The notes beneath the pieces are model-generated. The model made no database searches, had not been told where the DNA came from, and saw only the letters and a list, made by a program, of their open reading frames with translations. Shown in pieces: positions 25,887-36,187 of a stretch of DNA of 64,000 nt; position 1 is the stretch's first letter; the number at the start of each line of letters is the position of its first letter. A program made the translations under genes and the position numbers. Origin of the DNA: Cellulophaga sp. Hel_I_12 (GTDB taxonomy: Bacteria; Bacteroidota; Bacteroidia; Flavobacteriales; Flavobacteriaceae); contig NZ_JUHB01000001.1 in NCBI RefSeq assembly GCF_000799565.1, positions 1,426,001 to 1,490,000 on the forward strand. Direction: 5' to 3'.

Positions 25887-27324
25887 ATCGTTTTAAGGAA
25901 AAGTGATTTTGAGTAGTTTTCGCAATGACAATACCACTTTCTGCTTCGTTATATTCAAAGCGAAACCAATAATCTGATGCTGGCATTTCTTTTCCTGTAT
26001 ACGTGCCATCCCAAGCACTAAAAGCATCTAATTGCTTTAATAATTTCCCATAACGATCAAAGATAAAAACAACGGGATCAGCTAGGGTCTCAATGCCTTT
26101 GATATTCCAAACATCATTCGTGCTATCTCCGTTAGGCGTAAAGAATTTAGGATACCCTACGACTAAAAACTCAATAGCATCTGTAATTCCACATCCATTT
26201 TTATCATTAATAATTACAGTATTTAAACCCGGAGGTACGTCTAAAAAAATGGAACTATCCTGAAATTCGCCACCATTTATGGCATATTCAAAAGAGCCAT
26301 TGCCTCTTAAATCTTCAACAATAATTTCAATATTATTCTGATCGGGGTTATTCGTTAGGTTAGAATTTAAGGTAATCACCTCTTGTAAAACAGGAGGGCC
26401 AAAAATGGTTATTAAAATTCCTCCATCATCAACTACGGTCGGAGGTGTTCCTGAGGCTGTCGTAATTTCAACAAAGTAACGTCCTGAATTTGCTATTTGA
26501 GAAGGGATTACTAATTCCTCTGCTACCGCAGCTGGCCCGCTTAATAGGTTATTATTATCAATAATACCATCATCTTCATAATCTACAGACCATCGTATAT
26601 TCGCTATATCTGGACCGGCTGGGGAGCGTAAAGCACTTAAGGTAATATCTGGATCTCCTTCACAAGCGGTAATATCTAAGCCTAAAAACTCATCACGCAA
26701 GGTACAATCTAAGGCTGTATTTTGATTGGTATTGACCGAACTACCTGTGAATGTAATAGAAAATGGCTCCGGGTCACCGTCAAAATTGGTATTAAAGTTA
26801 TTGATTAAAATATAATAAATCTCACCGGCGGTAACCTCTAACCACTCATCATAAGTGTTTAGGTTTTGAGTTACACTAGGAGCACCAACTTGTCCGTTTT
26901 CAGGATTAACACCTAAACCTGTAAAATCGGTATTATTCACTTCGTAATTACAACGAATAGGTTGTGCTGTACCGTTGCTAATTGCCACACAATCCACATC
27001 TGGGCCATAAACCGCAAAATCCCATTCTGCCGTTGCAGATAGCGATTCCAAGTCAAAACCAACTTGTCCATCAGTTCCTGCCCTAAACACAAACCAAGAG
27101 GTATTGTGTTCTATGTTTGCCTCACTTACACTTCCCTTTTCTAAACAGCCCGACTCTGTAATCACGTCGGGATCAAAATCTTCGATATCGCCTATTCCGT
27201 CGGCTGATCCCAAATAAGGCATGTCTGCACATACCGGAATTGCAGTTCTACAATCAGGGGAGTTTTGTGCAGCTACACTAACAGTAAACCCTATACAGCA
27301 AAAAAAATATAATACTATTCTCAT
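25885..27324 (-). CDS. Secreted protein with gliding-motility/T9SS type B C-terminal domain
   Basis: This 479-residue protein has a signal peptide (1-19, ending VAAQ). The first ~200 residues form a beta-rich, Cys-containing secreted domain (CRTAIPVCADMPYLG). The C-terminal ~90 residues (PKFFTPNGDSTNDVWNIKG, IFDRYGKLLKQL, GKEMPASDYWFRFEY, HFSLKR) are the gliding-motility-associated domain. This acts as a type B sorting signal for the type IX secretion system. The protein is therefore probably exported to the cell surface. Its activity is unknown. It shares a bidirectional terminator with the OmpP1-like gene. Confidence 0.9.
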   Translation of the reverse strand: MRIVLYFFCCIGFTVSVAAQNSPDCRTAIPVCADMPYLGSADGIGDIEDFDPDVITESGCLEKGSVSEANIEHNTSWFVFRAGTDGQVGFDLESLSATAEWDFAVYGPDVDCVAISNGTAQPIRCNYEVNNTDFTGLGVNPENGQVGAPSVTQNLNTYDEWLEVTAGEIYYILINNFNTNFDGDPEPFSITFTGSSVNTNQNTALDCTLRDEFLGLDITACEGDPDITLSALRSPAGPDIANIRWSVDYEDDGIIDNNNLLSGPAAVAEELVIPSQIANSGRYFVEITTASGTPPTVVDDGGILITIFGPPVLQEVITLNSNLTNNPDQNNIEIIVEDLRGNGSFEYAINGGEFQDSSIFLDVPPGLNTVIINDKNGCGITDAIEFLVVGYPKFFTPNGDSTNDVWNIKGIETLADPVVFIFDRYGKLLKQLDAFSAWDGTYTGKEMPASDYWFRFEYNEAESGIVIAKTTQNHFSLKR

Positions 27325-27643
27325 GATACGGCTGGATGTGTAATACTAACTCAATTTACGCGGTTTTAGTATTCTTTGTCGGATTTTTTTGCATTTAATC
27401 GATGAAATACAAATCGATGTCGTACGCCTCGATGTTTTAGAAAGAAAAAGTATTTTTATGACCTGGTTAAAGTAAAGGATTACTCCTGTATTTTTTTTAA
27501 TCCCGTCCTAAATAATCCCTAACATTAAAAAAGCCAAGGTAGTATACGAGCGCGAGGTTTATTAATGTGACCTAACAAAACCAAATATGCTATTAAATAT
27601 TAGATAATGCATATATTTGCAACTTATTAAGAGAAGAGTAAAC
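27325..27643. other. Intergenic region between the T9SS cargo gene and folE
   Basis: This 319-bp divergent gap has no convincing coding sequence. It contains two ATCGATG copies and a CTCGATG close together near 27400-27435, and the folE -7 element at its right end. I see no terminator. Confidence 0.5.
27612..27619 (+). promoter_or_regulatory. -7 element for folE
   Basis: The sequence TATATTTG matches TAnnTTTG perfectly, 24 bp before the ATG at 27644. An upstream in-frame TTG at 27617 lies inside this element, which argues that translation starts at the ATG. No clear -33 TTG is seen. Confidence 0.55.
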
Positions 27644-28324
27644 ATGAAAATTGATAGTACATTGGAAGAGCATTTTGAAGAAATGGGAGACAATCATGTT
27701 TCCTCGTCAGAAGATACTCCTTTACGCCCAAATGCTTTTGAATTAAGCGACGAAGAAAAAATCTCTAAAATTAGAGTCAATGTTTCTGAAATTATGGAAA
27801 CACTAGGTTTAGACCTAAGCGATGACAGCCTTAAAGGAACTCCAAATCGAGTTGCTAAAATGTTTGTCAATGAAATTTTCTCTGGATTGCATCCGAGTAG
27901 AAAACCTAAATCTTCTACTTTTGATAATAAGTATCAATACGGTGAAATGTTAGTAGAAAAAAACATTACACTTTATAGCACTTGCGAACATCATTTATTA
28001 CCCATAGTGGGTAGAGCTCACGTGGCTTACATATCGAATGGTAAAGTAGTTGGCCTTTCAAAAATGAACCGTATTGTGGATTATTTTGCAAAAAGACCAC
28101 AGGTTCAAGAACGATTAAATATCCAAATTGTACGCGAGCTGCAAAAAGTACTAAACACTGAAGATGTTGCCTGTATTATTGATGCTAAACATTTATGCGT
28201 TAACTCAAGAGGAATTCGCGATATTGAAAGTAGTACGGTAACGGCTGAATATGGTGGTAAGTTCAAAGAGGAGCCTACACGGCGTGAGTTCTTAAACTTT
28301 ATTAAATTAGATACCAAATTTTAA
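27644..28324 (+). CDS. folE: GTP cyclohydrolase I
   Basis: FolE converts GTP to dihydroneopterin triphosphate, the first step of folate synthesis. From the ATG it has 226 residues. The zinc site is intact: STCEHHLLP with Cys114 and His117, and KHLC later. Other family blocks are [36 protein letters not shown] in two parts, and NSRGIRD. The frame also opens at a TTG nine codons earlier, but that codon overlaps the -7 element. cysS follows 16 bp downstream, probably cotranscribed. Confidence 0.95.
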   Translation: MKIDSTLEEHFEEMGDNHVSSSEDTPLRPNAFELSDEEKISKIRVNVSEIMETLGLDLSDDSLKGTPNRVAKMFVNEIFSGLHPSRKPKSSTFDNKYQYGEMLVEKNITLYSTCEHHLLPIVGRAHVAYISNGKVVGLSKMNRIVDYFAKRPQVQERLNIQIVRELQKVLNTEDVACIIDAKHLCVNSRGIRDIESSTVTAEYGGKFKEEPTRREFLNFIKLDTKF

Positions 28325-28340
28325 TATTTTATCATTGAGA

Positions 28341-29822
28341 ATGCAATTATATAAAAGCCAAAAACTAAAAGTTTATAACTCCCTTTCAGGTAAAAAAGAA
28401 ATTTTGGAACCCATTACTGAAGGCGCTATTGGAATGTATGTTTGTGGACCAACAGTGTACAGCAATGTGCACTTGGGGAATTGCAGAACCTTCATGTCTT
28501 TTGATATGATTTTTAGGTACCTTAAACATTTAGGCTATAAAGTTCGCTATGTTAGGAATATCACAGATGCTGGTCATTTAGAAAATGACGCGGATGAAGG
28601 TGAAGATAAAATTGCAAAAAAAGCACGCTTAGAACGTATTGAACCTATGGAAGTTGTTCAGCGGTATACAGTAGATTTTCATACCATACTTCAAAAATTT
28701 AATTTTTTACCTCCTAGCATAGAACCAACAGCAACAGGTCATATTATTGAGCAAATAGAAATTATTAAAGATATTCTCGAAAAAGGATATGCCTATGAAA
28801 TAAATGGCTCTGTTTATTTTAATGTCTCTAAATTTAATGAAACTCACGAATATGGTAAGTTGAGCGGCAGAAAATTAGAAGATATGATTACCAATACGCG
28901 CGAACTTACAGCACAGGACGAAAAACAAAGTCCTCAAGATTTTGCCTTATGGAAAAAAGCAGAGGCACAACATATTATGCGTTGGCCTTCGCCTTGGGGT
29001 GATGGTTTTCCTGGTTGGCATTTAGAATGCACCGCGATGAGTACTAAATATTTAGGAGAATCCTTTGATATTCACGGTGGTGGCATGGATTTAAAGTTTC
29101 CACACCACGAATGCGAAATTGCACAAGCTGAAGCCACTAACGGAGTTTCTCCTGTTAAGTATTGGCTTCATGCGAATATGCTAACGATGAATGGAAAGAA
29201 AATGGCAAAGTCCACGGGAAATAATATTTTACCCGAAGAGATTTTTTCTGGCGAAAATACCATACTATCCAAACCTTTTTCTCCTACTGTAGTACGTTTT
29301 TTTATGCTACAAGCGCATTATACAAGTATTTTAGACTTAAGTAATGAGGCCTTATTAGCTTCTGAAAAAGGCTATTTAAAATTAATGGAGGCCTTTAATA
29401 GCCTAGCAAGCTTGGCCATAGGTAATCCTGGCGATTTTGATGTTCTTTCTTGGCAACAAAAATGCTATGATGCCATGAATGACGATTTTAATACCCCTAC
29501 CCTAATTGCTCATTTATTTGAAGCCGTAAAACATATAAATGCTATAAAAGACGGGAAAGAAACTATTTCTGAAGAGGATAAGCAACTTTTAACACATGTG
29601 CTAAGTGCATTTATATTTGATGTTTTAGGCCTTGAAAACAAAAATCAAAGTGGAGCAGATACGGATAAACTAGCCGATGTTGTGTCCTTATTTATTCAGC
29701 TTAGAAAAGAAGCACGAGATAACAAAGATTTTGCGACTTCTGATAAAATAAGAGATCAATTGGCTGCCTTGGGAATACACTTAAAAGATGGGAAAGATGG
29801 CACTACGTTTAGTGTTGACTAA
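28341..29822 (+). CDS. cysS: Cysteinyl-tRNA synthetase
   Basis: CysS charges tRNA-Cys. The 493-residue class I enzyme shows the zinc Cys35 in [13 protein letters not shown], whose HLGN (44-47) is the HIGH motif. It also has WHLECTAMS with another zinc ligand, [14 protein letters not shown] and KMAKSTGN (KMSKS loop, near 287). ATG at 28341 is preferred over an in-frame TTG two codons upstream. It lies 16 bp after folE and 63 bp before yidD. Confidence 0.96.
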   Translation: MQLYKSQKLKVYNSLSGKKEILEPITEGAIGMYVCGPTVYSNVHLGNCRTFMSFDMIFRYLKHLGYKVRYVRNITDAGHLENDADEGEDKIAKKARLERIEPMEVVQRYTVDFHTILQKFNFLPPSIEPTATGHIIEQIEIIKDILEKGYAYEINGSVYFNVSKFNETHEYGKLSGRKLEDMITNTRELTAQDEKQSPQDFALWKKAEAQHIMRWPSPWGDGFPGWHLECTAMSTKYLGESFDIHGGGMDLKFPHHECEIAQAEATNGVSPVKYWLHANMLTMNGKKMAKSTGNNILPEEIFSGENTILSKPFSPTVVRFFMLQAHYTSILDLSNEALLASEKGYLKLMEAFNSLASLAIGNPGDFDVLSWQQKCYDAMNDDFNTPTLIAHLFEAVKHINAIKDGKETISEEDKQLLTHVLSAFIFDVLGLENKNQSGADTDKLADVVSLFIQLRKEARDNKDFATSDKIRDQLAALGIHLKDGKDGTTFSVD

Positions 29823-29885
29823 GTTTTATTTAAAATTGAACTTGATTTTTAAAAGTCAAATACTGTCGGCTTAAAAGTTAAAATC

Positions 29886-30107
29886 ATGAAAAAAATACTG
29901 ATCGCACCTTTTGTTTTTTTAGTACGCTTTTATCAGCTTGTTATTTCCCCACTTACGCCTGCTAGTTGCCGCTACTCACCTACCTGTTCTCAATACACAC
30001 TTGAAGCTTTAAAAAAGCATGGTGTACTAAAAGGTGGATTTTTGGGATTAAAACGCATTTTTAGTTGCCATCCTTGGGGAGGAAAAGGCTACGATCCTGT
30101 TCCCTAA
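29886..30107 (+). CDS. yidD: Membrane protein insertion efficiency factor YidD
   Basis: This 73-residue protein matches YidD throughout: [19 protein letters not shown], then [14 protein letters not shown], then [14 protein letters not shown] and GYDPVP. YidD helps YidC-dependent insertion of inner-membrane proteins and sits at the membrane by an amphipathic N-terminal helix. Here it lies between cysS and lgt, in the same direction, not next to rnpA as in many bacteria. Confidence 0.95.
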   Translation: MKKILIAPFVFLVRFYQLVISPLTPASCRYSPTCSQYTLEALKKHGVLKGGFLGLKRIFSCHPWGGKGYDPVP

Positions 30108-30200
30108 TCCTCGACCTAAACAGTAATATATATTTTCTTTACAAAGCTAAGGGCTGACTACTTTCTATTTTCTTATCTTAGCCTTTCAAAATTATTCAGA

Positions 30201-31181
30201 ATGTATTTTTTAGGTTTTACTTGGAATCCAGACGACACACTTTTTAAAATCGGATTCGTTCAAATAAAATATTACAACCTCTTATGGATTGCCGCCTTTG
30301 CTGTTGGCTGGTACATGATGAAAAAGATTTTTCTGAAAGAGAAAAAAACGGTTGAACAATTAGATTCCCTTTTTATTTATACGGTTTTGGCCACTATGCT
30401 TGGTGCGCGCTTAGGGCATGTATTTTTCTATGATTGGTCGTATTATAAAAATCATATGCTAGAAATTTTACTTCCTATTCGAGAAAGTGCGAGTGGAAGT
30501 CTTTTTGGTTTTATCAATGGTTATGAATTTACAGGCTTTACAGGGCTAGCGAGTCATGGAGCAGCTATTGGTATTATTGTAGCCATGTATTTATACGTGC
30601 GAAAAAATCCAGAATTTAAAGTCTTATGGATTTTAGATCGCATTGTTATTCCTGTGGCCATAGGAGCATTTTTTGTGCGTTTAGGAAACTTTTTCAATTC
30701 AGAAATTGTAGGTAAAATAGTAGATAAGTCTTTTATATTTGCCACTAAATTTGTTAGAAATACAGTAGATCCTAGTGTTGAAACTGGGGACCTAAAATAT
30801 GGAGAAGCGCTACGACTCACAAATGCGAAAACCTCAAATATCGCTTACGATTTAATTGAAAATAACAAAAATTTCGCGGAAAGATTAGCAGCAATACCCT
30901 ACCGTCATCCAGCACAATTGTATGAAGGTATTAGTTATATTTTTGTCTTTATAATTCTTTATTACTTTTATTGGAAGACCGATAAAAAAGATAAACCAGG
31001 GTTTTTATTCGGTACTTTTTTAGTGCTACTATGGTCTATTCGGTTTTTTGTGGAGTTTGTAAAAGAACGTCAAAATTCTTTAGACGAATCTTTAGAATTG
31101 TTATCCATAGGGCAATGGTTAAGCATTCCTTTTGTGCTTATTGGCCTCTACTTTATGTTCAAGCCGAAAAACGTAAAATAA
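30201..31181 (+). CDS. lgt: Prolipoprotein diacylglyceryl transferase
   Basis: Lgt transfers diacylglycerol to the lipobox Cys of prolipoproteins in the inner membrane. The 326-residue protein has seven-helix topology. Motifs are GARLGHVFFYDW (the GGRIGYVLFY-like signature), SHGAAIG with the conserved His, VRLGNFFNSEIVG, and RHPAQLYEG near the C-terminus. A charged insertion around residues 175-230 is normal for Flavobacteriia. The next gene, a lipoprotein, starts 1 bp later. This window encodes many Lgt substrates. Confidence 0.95.
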   Translation: MYFLGFTWNPDDTLFKIGFVQIKYYNLLWIAAFAVGWYMMKKIFLKEKKTVEQLDSLFIYTVLATMLGARLGHVFFYDWSYYKNHMLEILLPIRESASGSLFGFINGYEFTGFTGLASHGAAIGIIVAMYLYVRKNPEFKVLWILDRIVIPVAIGAFFVRLGNFFNSEIVGKIVDKSFIFATKFVRNTVDPSVETGDLKYGEALRLTNAKTSNIAYDLIENNKNFAERLAAIPYRHPAQLYEGISYIFVFIILYYFYWKTDKKDKPGFLFGTFLVLLWSIRFFVEFVKERQNSLDESLELLSIGQWLSIPFVLIGLYFMFKPKNVK

Positions 31182-31182
31182 C

Positions 31183-31677
31183 ATGAAAATACTACCCAAA
31201 ATTATCACTTTCTTTTTTATCGTGTTAAGCGCTAATTTTTTGGGTTGTAAGGAAGAATCTAAACTAGAAGTAAAAACTACTCCCATTGAATTTAAAAAAG
31301 AAGGAGCACTATTTATATATAAAAGCAAGAGCGACAGTGTCGTTGCGAAGTTTGATATAGAAATAGCTGAAACACCTTATGAAACCGAAACTGGTTTAAT
31401 GTATAGAAAATCGATGTTAGGCAACAGAGGTATGTTATTCATTTTTCCTGATGTAGCAATGCATTCGTTTTACATGAAGAATACAGAGATTCCTTTAGAT
31501 ATTATCTTTATAAATGAAGATTTAAAAATCGCTAGTTTTCAAAAAAATGCCGAACCTTTTAATGAAAACGGACTTTCATCACAAGTACCTATAAAATATG
31601 TTTTAGAGGTGAATGCAGGTTTGGCTGATAAATTTCTTTTAGAAGCTAAAGATAGTGTTGTTTTTACTAGAGACTAA
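31183..31677 (+). CDS. DUF192-family lipoprotein
   Basis: This 164-residue protein has a lipoprotein signal (ANFLGC, acceptor Cys22) and a C-terminal DUF192 domain: ETPYETETGLMYRKSML, then GMLFIFPDVAMHSFYMKN and PLDIIFINEDLKI. DUF192 is a small all-beta domain of unknown role found in the periplasm. The gene begins 1 bp after lgt, so it is made together with the enzyme that lipidates it. Confidence 0.9.
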   Translation: MKILPKIITFFFIVLSANFLGCKEESKLEVKTTPIEFKKEGALFIYKSKSDSVVAKFDIEIAETPYETETGLMYRKSMLGNRGMLFIFPDVAMHSFYMKNTEIPLDIIFINEDLKIASFQKNAEPFNENGLSSQVPIKYVLEVNAGLADKFLLEAKDSVVFTRD

Positions 31678-31745
31678 AAAAGCATAGAGATGGATAATTT
31701 TTTCCTCTGAACTATTTCTTTTGAACCTTTGATTTTATCAAAATA

Positions 31746-32987
31746 ATGAACTCAAAGCATTGGACCATTTATATTGATCGGACGGTGGATAGCCGTAATT
31801 TTATTGCTGATCTAGTGGATGGAAATCCTCCGAAAGCTTTAGCCTATTTAAAAGACTTAAATGGCACAGTACTATCTAAAGTATCTATTGATGCCTTTAT
31901 ACGAGAAGAAGAGCTACATGAAATAAAATACACCACTACACAAACGAAGCAATCTTTAAAATCGATGTCGAGTGGGGAACAACAAAAAAATGTGCTGAAT
32001 TTCTTGTTAACTAGAGATCCCGACTATCTTATTTTGGATCATCCCTTTGATACTCTAGATGTAGCTTCAAGAAAAAATTTAAAAGTAAGATTAGAAAATA
32101 TTGGGTTACATACCATTATTATAATCCTAATAAGCCGAAAAAATGACGCTTTAAATTTTATTAAAAACAAAGCCTATTTAACATCAGACGGAAATTTTGA
32201 AAAACTAGATAAACTTTCGAATCTTATAAACAAAGAGGACGAAAAACTATTCTCACAAAAAATTCCTAAACCCGCGCTTCCATCAGCGTACAAAGAGGCT
32301 ATTTTAATTGACCTTAAAAATGTTCAGGTAGCTTTTAATGCTATTCCCATTCTAAAAAATATAAATTGGACTATTTCTACAGGAGAGTTTTGGCAATTAA
32401 AAGGCTGTAACGGAAGTGGAAAAACTACCTTACTTTCAATGATTACGGGAGAAAATAGTAAAGGTTATGGCCAAGAATTATATCTTTTTGGAAATAAAAA
32501 AGGGAGCGGAGAAAGCATTTGGGATATCAGAAAAAATATCGGGTATTACGCTCCAATGTTAACCCATAATTATAAAGGGCAGAATACCACCGAAAACATG
32601 CTTATTTCGGGCCTTAACGATTCTATAGGTTTATACCAAATACCGACTGAGCAACAAAAAAAACTTGCAGACGAGTGGCTAAAGGTTTTAGGTTTAAAAG
32701 CATTTAAAGACACTTTATTCTCTGATTTAACCCAAGGAAATCAAAGGCTAGTCATGGTGGGCAGAGCTATGATAAAACAACCCCATTTATTAATTCTAGA
32801 CGAGCCCACTGAAAATTTAGATGACCAAAGTGCCGCGCTTTTTGTTGCCCTTACTAACAAAATAGCCCAAGAAACGAAGACTACAATTATTTATGTATCC
32901 CATAGAACCGAAGTTGGCCTGGAACCAAATCGCATCTTTGAACTTCAAAAAACCAAGGAAGGATCTATTGGCATGGTTTTAAAATAA
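31746..32987 (+). CDS. Two-cassette ABC ATPase with a degenerate N-terminal cassette (ModF-like)
   Basis: This 413-residue soluble protein has two ABC cassettes and no membrane segment. The C-terminal cassette is intact: Walker A KGCNGSGKTT, signature-like LTQGNQRLVM, Walker B LLILDEPTENLDD and the switch His in YVSHR. The N-terminal cassette (~1-150) keeps a signature MSSGEQQK but has no Walker A; DSRNF stands where GSGKS would be. Its Walker B reads YLILDHPFDTLD, with His in place of the catalytic Glu. So one half probably cannot hydrolyse ATP. The layout resembles ModF/PhrA-type proteins. The role is unknown. Confidence 0.85.
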   Translation: MNSKHWTIYIDRTVDSRNFIADLVDGNPPKALAYLKDLNGTVLSKVSIDAFIREEELHEIKYTTTQTKQSLKSMSSGEQQKNVLNFLLTRDPDYLILDHPFDTLDVASRKNLKVRLENIGLHTIIIILISRKNDALNFIKNKAYLTSDGNFEKLDKLSNLINKEDEKLFSQKIPKPALPSAYKEAILIDLKNVQVAFNAIPILKNINWTISTGEFWQLKGCNGSGKTTLLSMITGENSKGYGQELYLFGNKKGSGESIWDIRKNIGYYAPMLTHNYKGQNTTENMLISGLNDSIGLYQIPTEQQKKLADEWLKVLGLKAFKDTLFSDLTQGNQRLVMVGRAMIKQPHLLILDEPTENLDDQSAALFVALTNKIAQETKTTIIYVSHRTEVGLEPNRIFELQKTKEGSIGMVLK

Positions 32988-33029
32988 ACCTACCTAAAAA
33001 GCTCTTAGTGAATTACTTTTTAAGGCATA

Positions 33030-33056
33030 AAAATAGCCGCATGTAGCGGCTATTTT
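33030..33056. terminator. Bidirectional terminator between the two-cassette ATPase gene and secDF
   Basis: A perfect 11-bp stem (AAAATAGCCGC at 33030-33040 with 33046-33056, loop ATGTA) lies between convergent stops. Confidence 0.88.
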
Positions 33057-33078
33057 AGTAGATTCTTAAAAGGACATT

Positions 33079-36042
33079 TTATTGCCCCTCTTGCTCTTTC
33101 TTGTTCAACGTATCAAACATTACAGGTGTTGCAATGAACAACGACGAATATGTTCCTACTACGATACCTATTATCATTGCAAACATAAATCCTCGTAATG
33201 AATCCCCACCAAAAGTAAATATAGCTAGCAATACAATAATCGTTGTTAAAGAAGTATTTAAGGTTCTTCCTAAAGTACTATTCAAGGCCAAATTGGTGTT
33301 TTCACCAGCTTTCCAACCTCTTTCCGCAATAATCTCACGAATACGGTCAAATACAATTACAGTATCGTTTAATGAATACCCAATAACGGTTAGAATAGCT
33401 GCGATAAACGCCTGATCAATTTCCATATTAAAAGGCATTATTTTACCAAAAATAGAAAAGATACCAAGTACAATTAAAACGTCATGAAAAACTGCCACTA
33501 CCGCCCCTAAAGAGAATTGCCATTTACGGAAACGGAATAAGATGTATAAAAACACGACACCTAATGAGCCTATAATTGCCCAAAATGCATTGTTCTTAAT
33601 ATCATCTGCTATGGTTGGCCCAACCTTTTTAGAAGACATAATTCCAATGGCCTTACCGTCGTTAGCTATTGAAAAATCTTCAAAGCTAGTTCCGTCTGGC
33701 AAGTACTTTTGTAAAGTAGTATATAGTTTATCTTGAATTTCAACATCAACCTCAGTACCTTCAACATCAACTTTATAAGGTGTCGTAATCATTACTTGAT
33801 TATCCTCACCAAAGGTTTTAACATTGGTACCACTTCCAAAAATTTGGTTTAATTCTGTTGCCATTTCTGATGCACTCACCGCTTTCTCAAAACGAACTTG
33901 GTATGATCTACCACCCACGAAGTCAACACCTTGTTGCAGTCCAGGTCCAAAAAATAAAGAATACAACCCAACTAAAACAAAAAAGGTAGATAACACATAA
34001 GCTATTTTTCTTTTTGATAAGAAATTTATGTGAACATTTTTGAATAAGTTTTTAGTTAATCCTGTATAGAAATCTAATCTTCTTTCTTTAGCTCCTAAAT
34101 ACCATCCGATTAACAATCTGGTTACAAAAATCGCTGTAAATAACGAGGTTAAAATACCAATAATCAAGGTAGTAGCAAAACCTTTGATAGGTCCTGTACC
34201 AAATACGAATAGTATAATTGCCGTAAGTCCAGTAGTAATATTTGCATCTAAAATCGAGGATAATGCATTTTTAAAACCATCAGCAATCGCTAAGGATTTA
34301 CCCTTGCCTTTTAATATTTCTTCTTTTATACGCTCAAAGATAAGCACGTTCGCATCCACAGACATACCGATAGTTAAAACGATACCAGCAATACCGGGTA
34401 AGGTTAAAACAGCTTGGATACTGGTTAATACACCGAAGATTAACAAAATATTGAATATCAATGCGATATCTGCAAAAACACCTGCTTTACCGTAGTAAAA
34501 AATCATCCAAACTAAAACAAAAACCATGGCAATGGCAAAAGAGTTGAAACCACTATCAATAGCTTCTTGCCCTAAAGAAGGCCCTACAATTTCTGATTGT
34601 ACAATCTCTGCTTTTGCAGGCAATTTACCAGCTCTTAAAACATTGGCAATATCTTTGGTTTCATTTAATGTAAAAGTCCCTGTGATTTCAGAACGCCCCC
34701 CTGAAATACCACCAACTTGTGATACTCCTGGTGCGGTATATACCTTGTTATCTAAAACAATCGCGATCCCTGTGTTATTAAGATTGGCTTCGCTAGTTAA
34801 TTTTTCCCATTCTTTAGCGCCACGCGTATTCATACTCATACTAACGGCGGGTCTATTACGCTGATCAAATACATCACTTGCATCACTAACCACATCACCA
34901 CTAATTCTTGGTGTAGCCATTCTGTTTGATTTTACAGCAAACAATCCTACAATTTCAGAACCTTCTGTTGGTCTTTCCCATAAAAACTTTACGAACTGTA
35001 ATTCTTTAGGGATTAATCTGCGAATTTCAGGCATGCCTAAATACGCACTAATCTGAGCCGTATCCTTAGTTGCTGCTCTAACAAATGAATAGCTGTTTGG
35101 ATCTCCCGGGATCAATAAATTTCCTAGAGGATTTACTTCACTGGCGAAATCAATTGAATCTTGTGCAACATCGGATAATAGCGAGTCTATTTCAGATTCT
35201 TCCTTTACTATACTTTCAGGCTGGTCTACCTCGACAATAGTTTTTAATTTCTCATTTGCATCAAATAAGAACTTACTTAAAAATTGATTATCCGGTCTGT
35301 AGGTTTCCCAAAACTCTAATTGTGCTGTACTTGAAAGCAATTCTTGCGCTCTAGAAATATCTTTTGCTCCTGGCAATTCTACCAAAATACGACCCGAAGT
35401 ACCTTCACGTTGAATGTTTGGCTGTGTAACACCAAAACCATCGATACGCTCTCTTAGTACTTCAAAAGCAGATATGATTGATTCATCAATTTTAGTTCTG
35501 ATAATAGGTTTCACCTGCTCATCAGTCATTTGAAAATTAATCAAATCACTTAGTCCTTTGTTTGCAAAAATCTCAGGAGACGCTAACTTTGTATCGCCTT
35601 TTAAATTATCAAATGCTTGAAAAAATAAATCAACATAAGTATCGCTGCTGCTTTTCGAAGCCACATCGGCTTCTGCCAAAGCTTTATTAAAAATGGCATT
35701 GGTTGTATTATTGGCTAAGCCCTTTAAAATATCCTTTACCGATATTTGAAGAGTCACGTTAATACCTCCTTTTAAATCTAAACCTTTGTTTAGCTCTTTT
35801 TTCTTTGCTTCATTGTAGGTAGTAAATCCTAGGATAGATTGCTCCCCTATGGAGTCTAAATACCTAGTTTCAACCTCTTTCCTAAGATTAGAAAAATCAT
35901 TTTCTGTACTGGAAATTGTGTTTTCAGCAAAGCTTGCTGCCTTTTCTTCAACATTGTTTGTGATGAATGTGTAAGATAATTGGTAGATACTTACCAATCC
36001 AAACAAAAAAGCGAAAAGCTTTATAAGTCCTTTATTTTGCAT
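33079..36042 (-). CDS. secDF: Protein translocase subunit SecDF (fused)
   Basis: SecDF uses the proton gradient to help the Sec channel release exported proteins. The 987-residue protein fuses SecD and SecF, as usual in Bacteroidota. The SecD half has an N-terminal helix, a large periplasmic region with GGINVTLQI, ERIDGFGVTQPNIQREG, RILVELPGA, and a membrane block with LTLPGIAGIVLTIGMSVDANVLIFERI. The SecF half repeats the pattern with QGVDFVGGRSYQVRF and AAILTVIGYSLNDTVIVFDRIRE. A well-formed promoter precedes it. Confidence 0.96.
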   Translation of the reverse strand: MQNKGLIKLFAFLFGLVSIYQLSYTFITNNVEEKAASFAENTISSTENDFSNLRKEVETRYLDSIGEQSILGFTTYNEAKKKELNKGLDLKGGINVTLQISVKDILKGLANNTTNAIFNKALAEADVASKSSSDTYVDLFFQAFDNLKGDTKLASPEIFANKGLSDLINFQMTDEQVKPIIRTKIDESIISAFEVLRERIDGFGVTQPNIQREGTSGRILVELPGAKDISRAQELLSSTAQLEFWETYRPDNQFLSKFLFDANEKLKTIVEVDQPESIVKEESEIDSLLSDVAQDSIDFASEVNPLGNLLIPGDPNSYSFVRAATKDTAQISAYLGMPEIRRLIPKELQFVKFLWERPTEGSEIVGLFAVKSNRMATPRISGDVVSDASDVFDQRNRPAVSMSMNTRGAKEWEKLTSEANLNNTGIAIVLDNKVYTAPGVSQVGGISGGRSEITGTFTLNETKDIANVLRAGKLPAKAEIVQSEIVGPSLGQEAIDSGFNSFAIAMVFVLVWMIFYYGKAGVFADIALIFNILLIFGVLTSIQAVLTLPGIAGIVLTIGMSVDANVLIFERIKEEILKGKGKSLAIADGFKNALSSILDANITTGLTAIILFVFGTGPIKGFATTLIIGILTSLFTAIFVTRLLIGWYLGAKERRLDFYTGLTKNLFKNVHINFLSKRKIAYVLSTFFVLVGLYSLFFGPGLQQGVDFVGGRSYQVRFEKAVSASEMATELNQIFGSGTNVKTFGEDNQVMITTPYKVDVEGTEVDVEIQDKLYTTLQKYLPDGTSFEDFSIANDGKAIGIMSSKKVGPTIADDIKNNAFWAIIGSLGVVFLYILFRFRKWQFSLGAVVAVFHDVLIVLGIFSIFGKIMPFNMEIDQAFIAAILTVIGYSLNDTVIVFDRIREIIAERGWKAGENTNLALNSTLGRTLNTSLTTIIVLLAIFTFGGDSLRGFMFAMIIGIVVGTYSSLFIATPVMFDTLNKKEQEGQ

Positions 36043-36082
36043 TAGTTACTATATTAAATTCTGGTTTTTTTTTGTAAGCGTG

Positions 36083-36113
36083 CAAATATATCATTTAAGA
36101 TAGGAATTGACAA
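36083..36113 (-). promoter_or_regulatory. Promoter of secDF
   Basis: On the minus strand TTG (36113-36111), 20 bp, TATATTTG (36090-36083) fit the Bacteroidota consensus exactly, 40 bp upstream of the start codon. Confidence 0.75.
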
Positions 36114-36132
36114 TATATTTTACATTTAAAAA

Positions 36133-36165
36133 CAAGGGCAGTAATCTAACTGAAAACTGCCCTTG
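36133..36165 (-). terminator. Intrinsic terminator after mdh
   Basis: A 10-bp stem (CAAGGGCAGT at 36133-36142 with 36156-36165) is followed on the minus strand by TTTTT. It lies 22 bp after the mdh stop. Confidence 0.85.
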
Positions 36166-36187
36166 CTCGTTTTGTATACTACAGCTT

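Noticed and set aside
27617..27643. Extended N-terminus of folE from a TTG
   Set aside because: The TTG overlaps the -7 element and adds no conserved residues; ATG at 27644 is better.
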